64,000 bases of DNA from Holophagaceae bacterium. GTDB taxonomy: Bacteria > Acidobacteriota > Holophagae > Holophagales > Holophagaceae. The DNA lies in contig JADJVL010000002.1 in assembly GCA_016710635.1 (NCBI GenBank), positions 62,001-126,000 of the forward strand, in the 5' to 3' direction. Shown piece after piece: positions 16,105 to 25,754 of this stretch. Position 1 is the stretch's first letter, and each line of letters opens with the position of its first letter. A model generated the notes under the pieces. That model searched no databases, had not been told where the DNA came from, and worked only from the letters and a program-made list of their open reading frames with translations. A program made the translations under genes and the position numbers.

Positions 16105-19100
16105 TCAGTTCGCCGCGGTGACGCGGTGGACCTTCGTCTGGACGCCGTCGGAGAGCAGGATCTCCAGCTCCTTCAGGGGCCTCGGCAGGGTCAGGAAGCC
16201 GCCCCGGGCGAAGGCCAGGATCTCCCCGGTGACCGGATCCCGCACCGCCGCCATGGGATAGGCGCCGTCGTCCCAGACCAGGTCCGTGGCACCCTCCAGG
16301 AGCCTCGCCGCCACGGGCCGGGCAGGGCTCAGGCCCGCCAGGGGCGACGGCTTCCGCTCCGCTCTGAGGAGCCCGCCGCGGGAGATGACGATCCGGGCCA
16401 CCTTCGCCCGGGTGGCGGGCTCCAGGGGAATGGCCAGGTTGAAGTGGCCCTCGTCGGCGAGGTTTTTCCCGCAGCCCACGGGCACCAGGGCGAAGGCCTG
16501 GGCGAAGAGGCGGTTTCCCGCCGCGTCGAAGCCCTCTGCCAAGCCATCACCAGACACCGGGCCGGACGCCGGGGCGGTCACCGGGATCAGGGCCGGGAAG
16601 GCGGGTTCGAGGGTCCAGACCCCGTGGTCCAGGCGGCCCCAGACCAGCAGGACCTCCCGGGCGGGTCCCGCCGGAGCGGATCCATCTTCCGGAGCCGGCG
16701 GCGGCGCGTGCACCGCATCGCTCTGCCGCCAGGCCATCATCGCCTTGTAGGTGTAGTCGCTGACCCAGTTCGGCGAGCAGTAGGCCATGATGTCCTTGAA
16801 GGAGCCCGGGGCCTTCAGCACGTTGTTGGTGACGTCGTAGCCATAGACCCCGATGTCGGCGAGGGCGTAGGGATAGCTCCCGTCGATGCCGGACGGCCCG
16901 CCGCAGGGGGCATGGTAGCGGCCGAAGTTGTGGCCCACCTCGTGGGCGAAGACTTCGGGGAAGTTGCCGCCGTCGGTGTAGCCCGTCTTGTCCCAACCGA
17001 TGGCCGAGCGGTTGGAGCTCGAGCCGCTGCTGCCGGGAATGTAGCCGAGGCCCGCCACGCCGCTGGCGTAGCCGGTGGCCACGGCCCCGTAGTAGTACCG
17101 GGAGCTCTGGTTGCCTTCCATGACGCGCTTGTTCTCGATCTCGTTGAGCAGGGTGTTCCAACCCGTGCCATCACTCTGCAGGACGGCGCTCGTGGCGTAG
17201 CCCGCACCCAGCTGGGCGTCCACGGTCTCCACCGGGTACATGCGGCGCAGGCGATCCGTCCAGCTGGAGAGGTTGCCGACGGTCGCGTTGCCGGTGAGGC
17301 TGCTCTGGGTCACCGGGATGATCGTCGTGCGGAAGGGCTGCACGATGGTGGGTCCCAGGGCGAGGGGCGTGCCATTGGCGGGGTACTGGTTGTTGGCCTC
17401 GTCGGCCTCGGCCACCCCATTGCCCGGATCCACGTCGGCGAGGACGCTGTAGCCGGACTGAATCTCGGAACCGGGAAGGGTCACATTCCAACTCGAGGAA
17501 AGGCTGCCTTCGCTGACGGCGGTAGGTACGGAGCCGCCGGGGGCAGGAATCGTGTAGGTGTTGATCAGGGTGGGGCCGTTGTAGATGCGCACCCTCACGC
17601 TCGGTGTGGCGCTGTTGGCCTGGTTGGCCTTCGCGAAGACCCGGAGGAAGCCGTTGCGACCCCTGACGAGGGACACGCCCCGGGCGTAGGTCTGGCTGGA
17701 CTGGGTGACGTAGAGGCTGTCGATGGAGAGGTCGAGGGTCGGGCCTCCGGCGTTCACGGTGAACGGCGCCGGGGAGGTCGCCGTACCGCCGGCGGTCTGC
17801 ACGGAGACCGTGCCGGTGGTGGCGCCCACGGGCACGGTGGTGCTGATCTGCGTCCCGCTGTTCACCGTGAAGGTGGCGCTGGTGCCGTTGAACTTGACCG
17901 CCGTGGCACCCGAGAAGTTGGTCCCGGAGATGGTCACGGAGGTGCCCACCGGACCCGCGCCGGGGTTGAGGGCGGTGATGGTGGGAACGGGGAAGGAAAC
18001 GCTGAAGCTCGCTGCGGACGTTCCGGTTCCAGCGGCGTTCGTCGCGGTGATGGGGCCCGTGGTGGCGCCACCAGGCACCGTGGCGGTGAGCTGGGTCGGA
18101 CTCAGGACGCTGAAGGTGGCGCTGGCGCCGTTGAAGGCTACGGAGGTCAGGCTGTAGAAGGCGGCGCCGTTGACGGTGACCGAGGTCCCCGCCATGCCCG
18201 AACCTGGGGAGAAGCTGTTGATCACCGGCACCAGCCCGGACGGGGAGGTCACGGCGAGGCTGAAATCGTCGAGGTACCAGCTGGTGGCGTTGCCCGTGTT
18301 GGTCACCCCCGAGAAGAACAGCCGCAGGTTCTGGCCCTTGTAGCTGGTGAGGTCGAAGGTCCGCTGGAGGTAGGTGCCTCCGGCATCCAGGTTGGAATAG
18401 GAGGCCAGGGACGCCACGAGGGCGTTGGTGGCGGGGTTGCGCAGTTCCAGGGTCAACAGGTCGGCGATGCCGGGGCCCGGCTCCTGGGTGGCGATGGCCA
18501 GCCAGAAGGTCAGGGTGGCGCTGGTGGCCGCCGCGGGGATGGTGAAGTCCTGGAACAGAGTGTCCGTGTTCATGGTGGAGTAGCCGCCCAGCCAGCCCTT
18601 CCAGCCGCCCGTGTGGTTGGCGGGGCTGGTGTTGTTGTCGATCACGTTGGCGGGGTCATTGGAGCCCCAGACCACCCGGCCTTCCTCGAAACCGGGGTTG
18701 AGGAGGATGTTGATGCCCGCGCCGCCGCCGCCCAGGACCTGGAGGATGGCGACATTGCTGGTGGCGCTGCCGGCGCCGTTGCTCACCACCGCGTCATAGT
18801 TCCCGGCGTCGCTCAAGGACACGGCGGGAATGGTGTAGGTCGTCGACGTCGCCCCGCCGAGGGCGGTGCCGTTCTTCCGCCACTGGTAGGCCAGGGGCGC
18901 CGTGCCGGTGGCTGCGACAGTGAAGCTGACGGGGACGCCGGTGACGGCGGTCTGGCTCTGGGGATGGGTCGTGATGGAGGGCGGCGTCCCCGCGGGGTTC
19001 ACCGTCAGCGTGGCCGGGTTGCTGGTGGCGGTGCCACCCGCATTCCCCACCACCACGTCGTAGCTGCCCGCGTCCGCCAGGACGGTGGCCGGAAGATTGA

Positions 19101-20262
19101 AGGTCGCCGCCGTGGCGCCGGCGAGGGCGCCACCGCCCTTCCGCCACTGGTAAGTGAAGGGCGCGTCCCCGGTCGCGGTGACGCTGAAGGCCGCGGGCTG
19201 GCCCGCGGTCACAGTCAAGCTTTGAGGCTGGCCGGTGATGGTGGGCGGCACCGGCGGGATATAGGTGTAGGTCGCGGTCACCACGCGGTCGGACGCGTCC
19301 CCGATGAAGCCCGCGGCCACCGAGTCCGTGGCGCGCACGGTGAAGGTGATGGCAACGGAAGTCTTTCCGGCGGGCACGGCACCGGCGAAGGTGGTGAGAC
19401 CCGAGACCGGGTCCACCGCCACGGTGATCCCGGCCACCGGAGCGCCCAGGTTGTCCACGGCGCTGGGCGCGCCCTGGAGGGCGAAGGTCAGGGAATCCCC
19501 ATCCGGATCGACCGCGGTGGCCTGGTACTGGAAGCCCGCGGGGATCGCGAGGGTCGTGCCGGCGAGTCCGTAGACGGCCGGGCTGCTGAACACGGGAGCC
19601 CGGTTCAGGAGCACATTCACCGCCACCGTGCCCGGCGTCGACGCCGCGCCCTTGCTGTCCGTCGCCAGCACCGACAGGGTCACCGTCTGCGCCGTCGCCA
19701 CCGAGGGACGGTACTTCAGCGTGTTGCCCGTGATCGCCGCGTCGGCGTTCGCCGGGCTCAGCGAGAAGGTGATCGCGTCGCCTTCCGGATCCGTCGAGGT
19801 CAGGTTGTAGATGTACTCGTGCTTGGTGATCGCCGTGGTCGGGCCCGTGCTGATCAGCGGCTTGCTGGGGGCCTGGTTGGGCGTGGTGACGGTGAGCACG
19901 GCTCCGGCGCTGGTGGCGGAGCCCGCCACATTGGTGGCCACGGCGTCGTAGGTTCCGGCATCCGTGATCTGGACAGCCGGGATCGCATAGGTCGCGGCGG
20001 TGGCCCCGGCGATGGCGCCGCCATTCTTCCGCCACTGGAAGGTGGGTGCCGGAGTCCCGCTGGCGCTCACGGTGAAGCTGGCGCTGCCGCCGGCGGTGAC
20101 GCTGAGGCTTTGGGGCTGGCCCGTGATGGTGGGCGCGAGGTTCTGGACACCCCCGCCCCCGCCGCCGGTTCCGCCGCCTCCGCCGCACGCCGCCGCTGCG
20201 GCCAGGAATGCCGCGCAGAGCAAGGCCCCGGCCCGGTCCAAGATGCGGCGCAGTGCGGCCAT
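16105..20262 (-). CDS. Large secreted lipoprotein metallopeptidase with Ig and IPT/TIG repeats
   Basis: 1385 residues with a strong GGAGG site. A lipoprotein signal ends at AAAACGGGGG. Then follow an Ig-like repeat, two cadherin/Big-type regions (TSTDPEGDAITFSL, VDPDGDSLTFAL), two more Ig-like repeats (each with TFQWRKNGG-, TYQWRKGGG- or AYQWRKNGT-type cores), a jelly-roll-like region starting INILLNPGFEEG, two IPT/TIG domains (INSFSPGSGMAGTSVTV, ITALNPGAGPVGTSVTI) and a CARDB-like domain. The C-terminal third is a metzincin-type peptidase: HEVGHNFGRYH (His1107, Glu1108, His1111, His1117) with a Met-turn DIMAYC at Met1159. An outer-surface or secreted protease is inferred; the substrate is unknown. 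Confidence 0.82.
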   Translation of the reverse strand: MAALRRILDRAGALLCAAFLAAAAACGGGGGTGGGGGGVQNLAPTITGQPQSLSVTAGGSASFTVSASGTPAPTFQWRKNGGAIAGATAATYAIPAVQITDAGTYDAVATNVAGSATSAGAVLTVTTPNQAPSKPLISTGPTTAITKHEYIYNLTSTDPEGDAITFSLSPANADAAITGNTLKYRPSVATAQTVTLSVLATDSKGAASTPGTVAVNVLLNRAPVFSSPAVYGLAGTTLAIPAGFQYQATAVDPDGDSLTFALQGAPSAVDNLGAPVAGITVAVDPVSGLTTFAGAVPAGKTSVAITFTVRATDSVAAGFIGDASDRVVTATYTYIPPVPPTITGQPQSLTVTAGQPAAFSVTATGDAPFTYQWRKGGGALAGATAATFNLPATVLADAGSYDVVVGNAGGTATSNPATLTVNPAGTPPSITTHPQSQTAVTGVPVSFTVAATGTAPLAYQWRKNGTALGGATSTTYTIPAVSLSDAGNYDAVVSNGAGSATSNVAILQVLGGGGAGINILLNPGFEEGRVVWGSNDPANVIDNNTSPANHTGGWKGWLGGYSTMNTDTLFQDFTIPAAATSATLTFWLAIATQEPGPGIADLLTLELRNPATNALVASLASYSNLDAGGTYLQRTFDLTSYKGQNLRLFFSGVTNTGNATSWYLDDFSLAVTSPSGLVPVINSFSPGSGMAGTSVTVNGAAFYSLTSVAFNGASATFSVLSPTQLTATVPGGATTGPITATNAAGTGTSAASFSVSFPVPTITALNPGAGPVGTSVTISGTNFSGATAVKFNGTSATFTVNSGTQISTTVPVGATTGTVSVQTAGGTATSPAPFTVNAGGPTLDLSIDSLYVTQSSQTYARGVSLVRGRNGFLRVFAKANQANSATPSVRVRIYNGPTLINTYTIPAPGGSVPTAVSEGSLSSSWNVTLPGSEIQSGYSVLADVDPGNGVAEADEANNQYPANGTPLALGPTIVQPFRTTIIPVTQSSLTGNATVGNLSSWTDRLRRMYPVETVDAQLGAGYATSAVLQSDGTGWNTLLNEIENKRVMEGNQSSRYYYGAVATGYASGVAGLGYIPGSSGSSSNRSAIGWDKTGYTDGGNFPEVFAHEVGHNFGRYHAPCGGPSGIDGSYPYALADIGVYGYDVTNNVLKAPGSFKDIMAYCSPNWVSDYTYKAMMAWRQSDAVHAPPPAPEDGSAPAGPAREVLLVWGRLDHGVWTLEPAFPALIPVTAPASGPVSGDGLAEGFDAAGNRLFAQAFALVPVGCGKNLADEGHFNLAIPLEPATRAKVARIVISRGGLLRAERKPSPLAGLSPARPVAARLLEGATDLVWDDGAYPMAAVRDPVTGEILAFARGGFLTLPRPLKELEILLSDGVQTKVHRVTAAN

Positions 20263-20300
20263 GTCAGCCTCCGGAAGAGGCCCTACCTTATCAGGGCAGG

Positions 20301-20957
20301 CTAGCCGCGGGTCCGGTGCTTCCAGTGGTCCCACACGAACCACGCCACGCCGGCGAGGATGGTGATGCCGATCACCAGATCGAACTTGTGGAACCAGGCG
20401 CCGAGGGTGTTCCACTTCTCGCCGAGCTTGTAGCCCACCCACGCGAGGCCCAGGCACCAGGGCAGGGAGCCCGCGAAGGTGTAGAGGTGGAATTTCGTCC
20501 GGTTCATCTCCGCCACGCCGGCGGGCAGGGCGATGAAGGTCCGCACCACCGGCAGGAGGCGGCCGATGAAGACCGCCCAGACGCCGAAGTGCTCAAAGAA
20601 GCGGTGGGCCTTGTCCAGGTGGCCTTCATGGAGCAGCACGTACTTCCCGAAGCGCCGCACCGCCGCGTGGCCGCCCCAACGTCCGAGCTCGTAGGGCGGG
20701 ATGGAACCCAGGTTGCAGCCCAACGCTCCGGCGATGCCTGCGATCCAGATCTGGGCCACGGGATTGCCCGCGCCCAGGCCGAAGAAGGTCAGCTCCCCCT
20801 TGAAGGCCAGGTAGCCGGCGAAGGGCATGATCACTTCGCTGGGCAGCGGGATGCAGGCGCTTTCGATGGCCATGAGGAGCAGGACGCCGGTGGGGCCGGT
20901 GGCGATCATGACGGCGGTCATCCAGGCCACGATGGGGGCGAGCAGTTTCTGCAGCAT
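20301..20957 (-). CDS. DedA/SNARE-associated family membrane protein
   Basis: 218 residues. DedA proteins are inner-membrane undecaprenyl-phosphate or phospholipid flippase-like carriers. Family marks are visible: ESACIPLPSEVIMPFAGYLA (the E..P.P.PxE...AG motif), GCNLGSIPPYELGRWGG, and FIGRLLPVVRTFIALPAG with the essential Arg residues. Four to five hydrophobic segments are present. It lies 38 bases downstream of the sortilin-like gene stop only on the map; the reading direction is from that gene toward this one, 31 bases apart, so co-transcription with it is possible. Confidence 0.85.
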   Translation of the reverse strand: MLQKLLAPIVAWMTAVMIATGPTGVLLLMAIESACIPLPSEVIMPFAGYLAFKGELTFFGLGAGNPVAQIWIAGIAGALGCNLGSIPPYELGRWGGHAAVRRFGKYVLLHEGHLDKAHRFFEHFGVWAVFIGRLLPVVRTFIALPAGVAEMNRTKFHLYTFAGSLPWCLGLAWVGYKLGEKWNTLGAWFHKFDLVIGITILAGVAWFVWDHWKHRTRG

Positions 20958-20988
20958 GCCTAGATGATGGCCGAGATCCGAACCCGGT

Positions 20989-23895
20989 TCAGCGGGGAAG
21001 CAGCTTGTCCAGGCGCGCCAGCGCGCCGGCGGCGGCCTGCTCCACCGCCAGAGTCGGGGCCGCGTCCGCGTCCTGGACGAAGGCGTAGAGCCGGGCCAGG
21101 TCGCCGTGAACCTTTTCCAGCTCCGCCTTGCCGTCGCCCCCGGCCCTCGCGGCCCGGGCGCTGCGGTCCATGGCCTCCGCCAGGGTCCGCCCAAGGTCGA
21201 AGGCGCGCTGGAGGTCAGCCCTCGAAGCCCCCACCCGCGGATCCATGACCACCTGGAACGGGGCGCTGCGGGTCGTTCCACCCACCGTCATCCGCACCGT
21301 GTAGAGGCCGGGCAGGGCCAGCACCCCTTCCGGTTCCAGGGGCGTCGCCCCGGTGATGGCGGAGATGGGCGGCCCGGTTTCCAGGGACACCGGGGCTTCG
21401 TGGCGCAGGTCCCACACGAAGCGATGCGCTCCGGCGGAAGTGGCGAGGCGGCGGGGCGCTCCCAGCCAGTGCCGCGGGACATTCAGCGCCTTCTCGTCCA
21501 AGGGCTTGCTCGGTCCGTCGCTCTGGACGCGCCGGACGAGGCGTCCCGAAGCGTCGAGAAACTCGAGGGCAAGAGGCCCCTTCGCGTCCTCCTTCAGTGC
21601 GTAATCGATCAAGGCTCCGTCCGGCGGGTTCTCCCCCACCGGCTCCTCCGGCGGCAGGGGCGTGTCCGTGTTCAGGTTCCGCCGCACGCGGATGGCTGCG
21701 GCCGGCTGGAAGAGGACCGCCTCCTTCCCAAGTCTCGTGCCCTCCATCTGCCGCAAGGGCTCGATGCCGTCGAGGATCCAGAAGGAGCGGCCGTGGGTGC
21801 CCACCACCACGTCATCGCCGTGGATGACCAGATCGCGGATGGAGGTGGAGGGCAGGTTCCGGGTCAGGGGCTGCCAATGGTCGCCGTCATCGAAGGAGAC
21901 GTGGACCGTGCGCTCGGTGCCCGCGAAGAGGAGGCCACGGCGCTTGGGGTCCTCGCGGATCGTGTTCGTGGGCGCGTTCGATGGCAGGCCCTCATTGATT
22001 TCCTGCCAGGTCCTGCCGGCGTCCTTCGTGCGCAGGAGGTGGGGCCGCAGGTCGTCGAGGCGCAGGGTGTTGAGGGCGGCGTAGCAGGTGTCCTCGTCGA
22101 AGTGGGAGGCCTCGAGCTGGGAGACCTTCATCCAGGGCCTGAGCAGGGGCGGTGTGACGTTGGACCAGGTCTTCCCGCCATCCTTCGTCAGGTGGATCAA
22201 CCCATCGTCCGTGCCTGCCCAGAGCCGGTTCGCGTCCTTGTGGGAAGGGGCCAGGGCGTAGATCACCCCTCGTCTCGAGACCTTCGCCGCCGGGGTGTCC
22301 ACATAGGCGCCCACCGATGGTGGCGGCGGCAACTCTGCACGGCTGAGGTCCGGGCTGATGACCTCCCAGGTCCTGGCCCCGTCCCGGGTCTTGAAGACCA
22401 CGTTGCCTGCGTAGAAAAGGGTCTTGGGATCCGCCGGCGAGAAGAGCACCGGCGCCGTGCGCAGGAAGCGGTAGGGCGCGCGCAGGGGCGCCGGCGAGAC
22501 ATCCTGGGTCTGGCCCGTGCGGACATCGAAGCGGGTGAGCTTGCCGCCATACACGAGGTTGGGATCCAGGGGATCCGGCGCCACGTAGCCGTACTCCTCC
22601 ACGCCCACGGGCTGCCAGTCCCGGAACGAGATGGCACCGTGGTCGCCCCGGCTGCGGATGCCCACGGAGCCGCTCTCCTGCTGGCCGCCGTAGACCCGGT
22701 AGGGGAACTGGTTGTCGGTGCTGACGTGATAGAACTGCGCCGTGGGCTGGTTGTACCAGGAACTCCAGGTCTCGCCGCCGTTCACGGACACCGTCGCGCC
22801 CTGGTCGGCGCCGAGGATCATCTGCCGCGGATCCGCGGGGTGGATCCAGATGCGGTGGTAGTCGTCCCCGCCGGGGGCGCCCTTGAGGGCGTGGTAGGTG
22901 TGGCCGCCATCCGTGGATTTGTACATCGAGGTGTTGGCCGCGTAGACCGTCTCCCGGTCCTTCGGATCCACGCGGATCTCGGCGAAGTCGTCGCCCCGGC
23001 CCCAGACGCGGACCTCGTCGTTCACTCGCACCCAGTGTTCCCCGGCGTCGTCGCTCCGGTAGGTGCCACCCAGCTTGCCCGCATCCACCTGGGCATAGAT
23101 GCGGGAAGGGTCGGAAGGCGCGAGGGCGAAGCCGATGCGGCCCAGGCCCTGCTCCGGCGTCGGCAGGCCTTGGGTCAGCGCCTTCCAGGTCTCGCCGCCG
23201 TCCGTGGACTTCCAGAGCCCGCTGTTCGAGCCCTTGAAGATCCCGTTCTCCCAGGGCGCGTGCTGCTGGCTCCAGAGGGCCGCGTACAGGATCTGCGGAT
23301 CCTGGGGATGGAAGGCCAGGGCGATGGCGCCGGTGCGGTCGTCCTTGAAGAGCACCCGCTTCCAGGTCTTCCCGCCATCCAGGCTCCGGTACACGCCCCG
23401 CTCGGGGTTCGCGCCGTAGGGATGGCCCAGGGCCGCCACGAAAACCCGGTCCGGGTTCTTCGGATCGACGAGCACTTCGCCGATCTGCTGGGCGTCCCGC
23501 AGGCCCACGTTCGTCCAGGTCCGTCCGGCGTCCGTGGACTTGTACACGCCATCCCCCACGGAAAGGTCCGGGCGCTGGAGGCCTTCGCCGCTGCCCACGT
23601 AGAGCACGTCGGGATTGGACGGCGCCACCGCCAGGGCGCCCACCGAGCCCGACGGCTGGCCGTCGAAGATGGGGGTCCACACATGCCCGTAGTCCGTGCT
23701 TTTCCAGACCCCGCCATGGTTCGGCGCCATGTAGAAGAGGCCGGGCTTCGACGGCACCCCGGCCACCGCCACCGTGCGCCCACCGCGGAATGGGCCGATG
23801 CAGCGCCAGCGCAGCCCGTTCAGGAGCGCAGGATCCACAGTCTGGGCCTGGGCGGCGAGGGTGAGGGCGAGGAAGGGAAGTCCACTGCGGCGCAT
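20989..23895 (-). CDS. Secreted sortilin/VPS10-like BNR beta-propeller protein
   Basis: 968 residues with a short signal peptide (MRRSGLPFLALTLAAQAQ). The body is a series of Asp-box repeats: STDYGHVW, STDAGRTW, SLDGGKTW, STDGGETW, DDAGEHW, STDGGHTY, NGGETW, TRDGARTW, TKDGGKTW, TKDAGRTW and FDDGDHW. This is the pattern of bacterial VPS10/sortilin-like and exo-glucosidase-like (xyloglucanase-type) propellers. The last 250 residues form a different C-terminal region with a possible beta-sandwich (GLYTVRMTVGGTTRSAPFQVV) and a coiled-coil-like end. Catalysis is not established for this group. The gene starts 13 bases after the P450 stop. Confidence 0.78.
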   Translation of the reverse strand: MRRSGLPFLALTLAAQAQTVDPALLNGLRWRCIGPFRGGRTVAVAGVPSKPGLFYMAPNHGGVWKSTDYGHVWTPIFDGQPSGSVGALAVAPSNPDVLYVGSGEGLQRPDLSVGDGVYKSTDAGRTWTNVGLRDAQQIGEVLVDPKNPDRVFVAALGHPYGANPERGVYRSLDGGKTWKRVLFKDDRTGAIALAFHPQDPQILYAALWSQQHAPWENGIFKGSNSGLWKSTDGGETWKALTQGLPTPEQGLGRIGFALAPSDPSRIYAQVDAGKLGGTYRSDDAGEHWVRVNDEVRVWGRGDDFAEIRVDPKDRETVYAANTSMYKSTDGGHTYHALKGAPGGDDYHRIWIHPADPRQMILGADQGATVSVNGGETWSSWYNQPTAQFYHVSTDNQFPYRVYGGQQESGSVGIRSRGDHGAISFRDWQPVGVEEYGYVAPDPLDPNLVYGGKLTRFDVRTGQTQDVSPAPLRAPYRFLRTAPVLFSPADPKTLFYAGNVVFKTRDGARTWEVISPDLSRAELPPPPSVGAYVDTPAAKVSRRGVIYALAPSHKDANRLWAGTDDGLIHLTKDGGKTWSNVTPPLLRPWMKVSQLEASHFDEDTCYAALNTLRLDDLRPHLLRTKDAGRTWQEINEGLPSNAPTNTIREDPKRRGLLFAGTERTVHVSFDDGDHWQPLTRNLPSTSIRDLVIHGDDVVVGTHGRSFWILDGIEPLRQMEGTRLGKEAVLFQPAAAIRVRRNLNTDTPLPPEEPVGENPPDGALIDYALKEDAKGPLALEFLDASGRLVRRVQSDGPSKPLDEKALNVPRHWLGAPRRLATSAGAHRFVWDLRHEAPVSLETGPPISAITGATPLEPEGVLALPGLYTVRMTVGGTTRSAPFQVVMDPRVGASRADLQRAFDLGRTLAEAMDRSARAARAGGDGKAELEKVHGDLARLYAFVQDADAAPTLAVEQAAAGALARLDKLLPR

Positions 23896-23908
23896 GGGGG
23901 CTCCAGGT

Positions 23909-25249
23909 TCAGGGTCGGGGTTCGGGGGTCATCCAGAGTCCCCGCTTGGGCCTCAGGGTGAAGAGGGGATCCAGGACGACGGGCCGGCCCGCCACGGGGC
24001 GGAAGCGCCAGGCCTGGCCCAGGCCCGCGAGGATGAGGATGCCCTCCATCCACGCGAAGGGCTCGCCGATGCAGTTCCTGGGCCCATGGCTGAAGGGGAA
24101 GTAGGTGAACTTGTTGCGGTGGGCCTTGGCCTCGCCGAGGTGACGGTCCACGTCGAAGCGCAGGGGGTCCGGCCACCAGCGAGGATCCCGGTGCATGACC
24201 CAGGGGGAGAGGATCAGCAGGTCGCCCTTCTCGATCCGGTATCCACCGAGCTCCAGCTCCTCCAGCACCTCCCGGCCGAAGCCCCATACCGGCGGCAGCA
24301 GGCGCATGCTCTCGGCGAAGACCGCTTCGGTGACCTTCAGTTTCGGGACGTCCTCGAAGGTGGGTGGACGGCCGCCAAGCACCTCGTCCAGCTCCGCGTG
24401 GAAGCGGGCCTCGGCCTCGGGGTTCTGGGCGAGCAGGTGCCAGGTCCAGGTCAGGGCGTTCGCCGTTGTCTCGTGGCCCGCCAGAAAGAGGGTCATGGTC
24501 TCGTCCCGCACCTGGGTGTCGGTGAACTTCTCCTTCGCGCCTTCGTCATCCTGGGCGTGGAGCAGCATGGACAGCAGGTCCGGCGCCTCCTCGCCGGACT
24601 GCCGGCGGGCGTCGATGATCTGGAAGATGGTGCGGTTGAGGCGCGCGATGGCCCCCTGGATGCGGCGGGTGGAAGGCAGGGGCAGCCGCAGCATGATCCC
24701 GGCGAGCGGATTGGTGAGGGCGTTGAAGGAACCGATCACCGTGGTTAGGGCCTCCCCCAGCTCTCCGGTCTCCGTCCGCAGGTCCGCACCGAAGAGGGCC
24801 TCTCCCACGATGGCCAGGGTCAGGGCCGTCATCTCGGCATTGAGGTCAAGGGCCGCACCGACCTTGAGCCGGTCCCGCAGGTCCACCGTGTGGCGCACCA
24901 TCAGGTCCGCATAGGTGGCGATCTTCTTGTGGTGGAAGGCCGGCTGCATCATGCGCCGGTGCTGGAGGTGGGCTTCCCCCTCGGAGGTGAGGAGCCCCTC
25001 CCCCAGCAGCACCTTCGACCGCTGCAGGCCGATGCCCTTCCGGACCTTCTTCTCCTGGACCACCAGGACCTCCCGGTTCAGGTCCGGGTGGTTCACCAGG
25101 TGGAAGTGGCGGGGGCCCATCTTGTAGCGCGCCACATCGCCGTAGGTCCCGTGGAGCTCCGAAAGGAAGCCCAGGGCGTCGCTGCGCAGGCGCAGCAGGT
25201 TCGTCCAGGGGAGGCGGGGCTTGGGTCCGGGCGCGAGAGGCAGGGGCAT
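23909..25249 (-). CDS. Cytochrome P450
   Basis: 446 residues. All P450 hallmarks are present: oxygen-binding I helix AGHETTANALTW, K-helix ExxR in ESMRLLPP, and the haem loop FSHGPRNCIGEP with the thiolate ligand Cys393. The lack of a membrane anchor and the overall length suit a soluble bacterial P450 of the CYP102/fatty-acid-hydroxylase-like group; the substrate is unknown. A GTG at 25288 would extend the protein by 13 residues with little merit; the ATG at 25249 is preferred. No ferredoxin or reductase gene is adjacent. The sortilin-like gene follows closely on the same strand. Confidence 0.92.
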   Translation of the reverse strand: MPLPLAPGPKPRLPWTNLLRLRSDALGFLSELHGTYGDVARYKMGPRHFHLVNHPDLNREVLVVQEKKVRKGIGLQRSKVLLGEGLLTSEGEAHLQHRRMMQPAFHHKKIATYADLMVRHTVDLRDRLKVGAALDLNAEMTALTLAIVGEALFGADLRTETGELGEALTTVIGSFNALTNPLAGIMLRLPLPSTRRIQGAIARLNRTIFQIIDARRQSGEEAPDLLSMLLHAQDDEGAKEKFTDTQVRDETMTLFLAGHETTANALTWTWHLLAQNPEAEARFHAELDEVLGGRPPTFEDVPKLKVTEAVFAESMRLLPPVWGFGREVLEELELGGYRIEKGDLLILSPWVMHRDPRWWPDPLRFDVDRHLGEAKAHRNKFTYFPFSHGPRNCIGEPFAWMEGILILAGLGQAWRFRPVAGRPVVLDPLFTLRPKRGLWMTPEPRP

Positions 25250-25295
25250 GGTGAGCGGAAGTGGGGTTCCCAGGATGCCCGAATACACTTAGGTC

Positions 25296-25754
25296 ATGAC
25301 CGAGGATCTCGTCCGCAACCGCAAGGCCTTCTTCGCCTACCACGTCCTCGAGACCTGGGAGGCCGGCCTGGCCCTGCTGGGCACCGAGGTGAAGGCCCTC
25401 CGCGCCGGCCGCGGGCAGCTCCAGGACGCCTACGTGGACGTGGTGGACGGCGAGCTCTGGCTGAAGCAGGCCCACATCTCGCCCTACGAGTTCGGCACCG
25501 ATGCCAACCACGAGCCCCTGCGGCCCCGCAAGCTGCTGCTCCGGCGCGCCGAGATCGACAAGATCCTCAAGGCGGTGGTCCGCAAGGGCTACACCCTGGT
25601 GCCTCTGGCCATCTACCTGAACGCCAAGGGCCTCATCAAGACGCGCATCGCCCTCGCCGAAGGCAAGCAGGGCAAGGACAAGCGCGATGCCCTCAAGGAG
25701 CGCGACCAGAAGCTGGAGCTCGCGAAATCCGTGAAGAGCGGCCGCTTCGAATGA
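25296..25754 (+). CDS. smpB: SsrA-binding protein SmpB
   Basis: 152 residues. SmpB binds tmRNA and takes it to stalled ribosomes. Family blocks are clear: RKAFFAYHVLETWEAGLALLGTEVKALR, GELWLKQAHISPY, the arginine-rich LRPRKLLLRRAEI, and the basic C-terminal tail that enters the mRNA channel (GKDKRDALKERDQ...). It is divergent from the P450 gene and its TGA overlaps the ATG of the iminopeptidase (ATGA). The ssrA RNA itself was not found in this window. Confidence 0.95.
   Translation: MTEDLVRNRKAFFAYHVLETWEAGLALLGTEVKALRAGRGQLQDAYVDVVDGELWLKQAHISPYEFGTDANHEPLRPRKLLLRRAEIDKILKAVVRKGYTLVPLAIYLNAKGLIKTRIALAEGKQGKDKRDALKERDQKLELAKSVKSGRFE

Noticed and set aside
16126..20304. A 1392-codon open frame antisense to the metallopeptidase gene
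   Set aside because: It is a GC-rich mirror frame: its translation is low-complexity Gly/Arg/Val/His-rich without any domain, while the opposite strand has signal peptide, Ig, TIG and zinc motifs.
21106..23961. A 951-codon open frame antisense to the sortilin-like gene
   Set aside because: Same reason: Arg/Gly/His-rich translation with no domains, whereas the minus strand has regular Asp-box repeats and a signal peptide.
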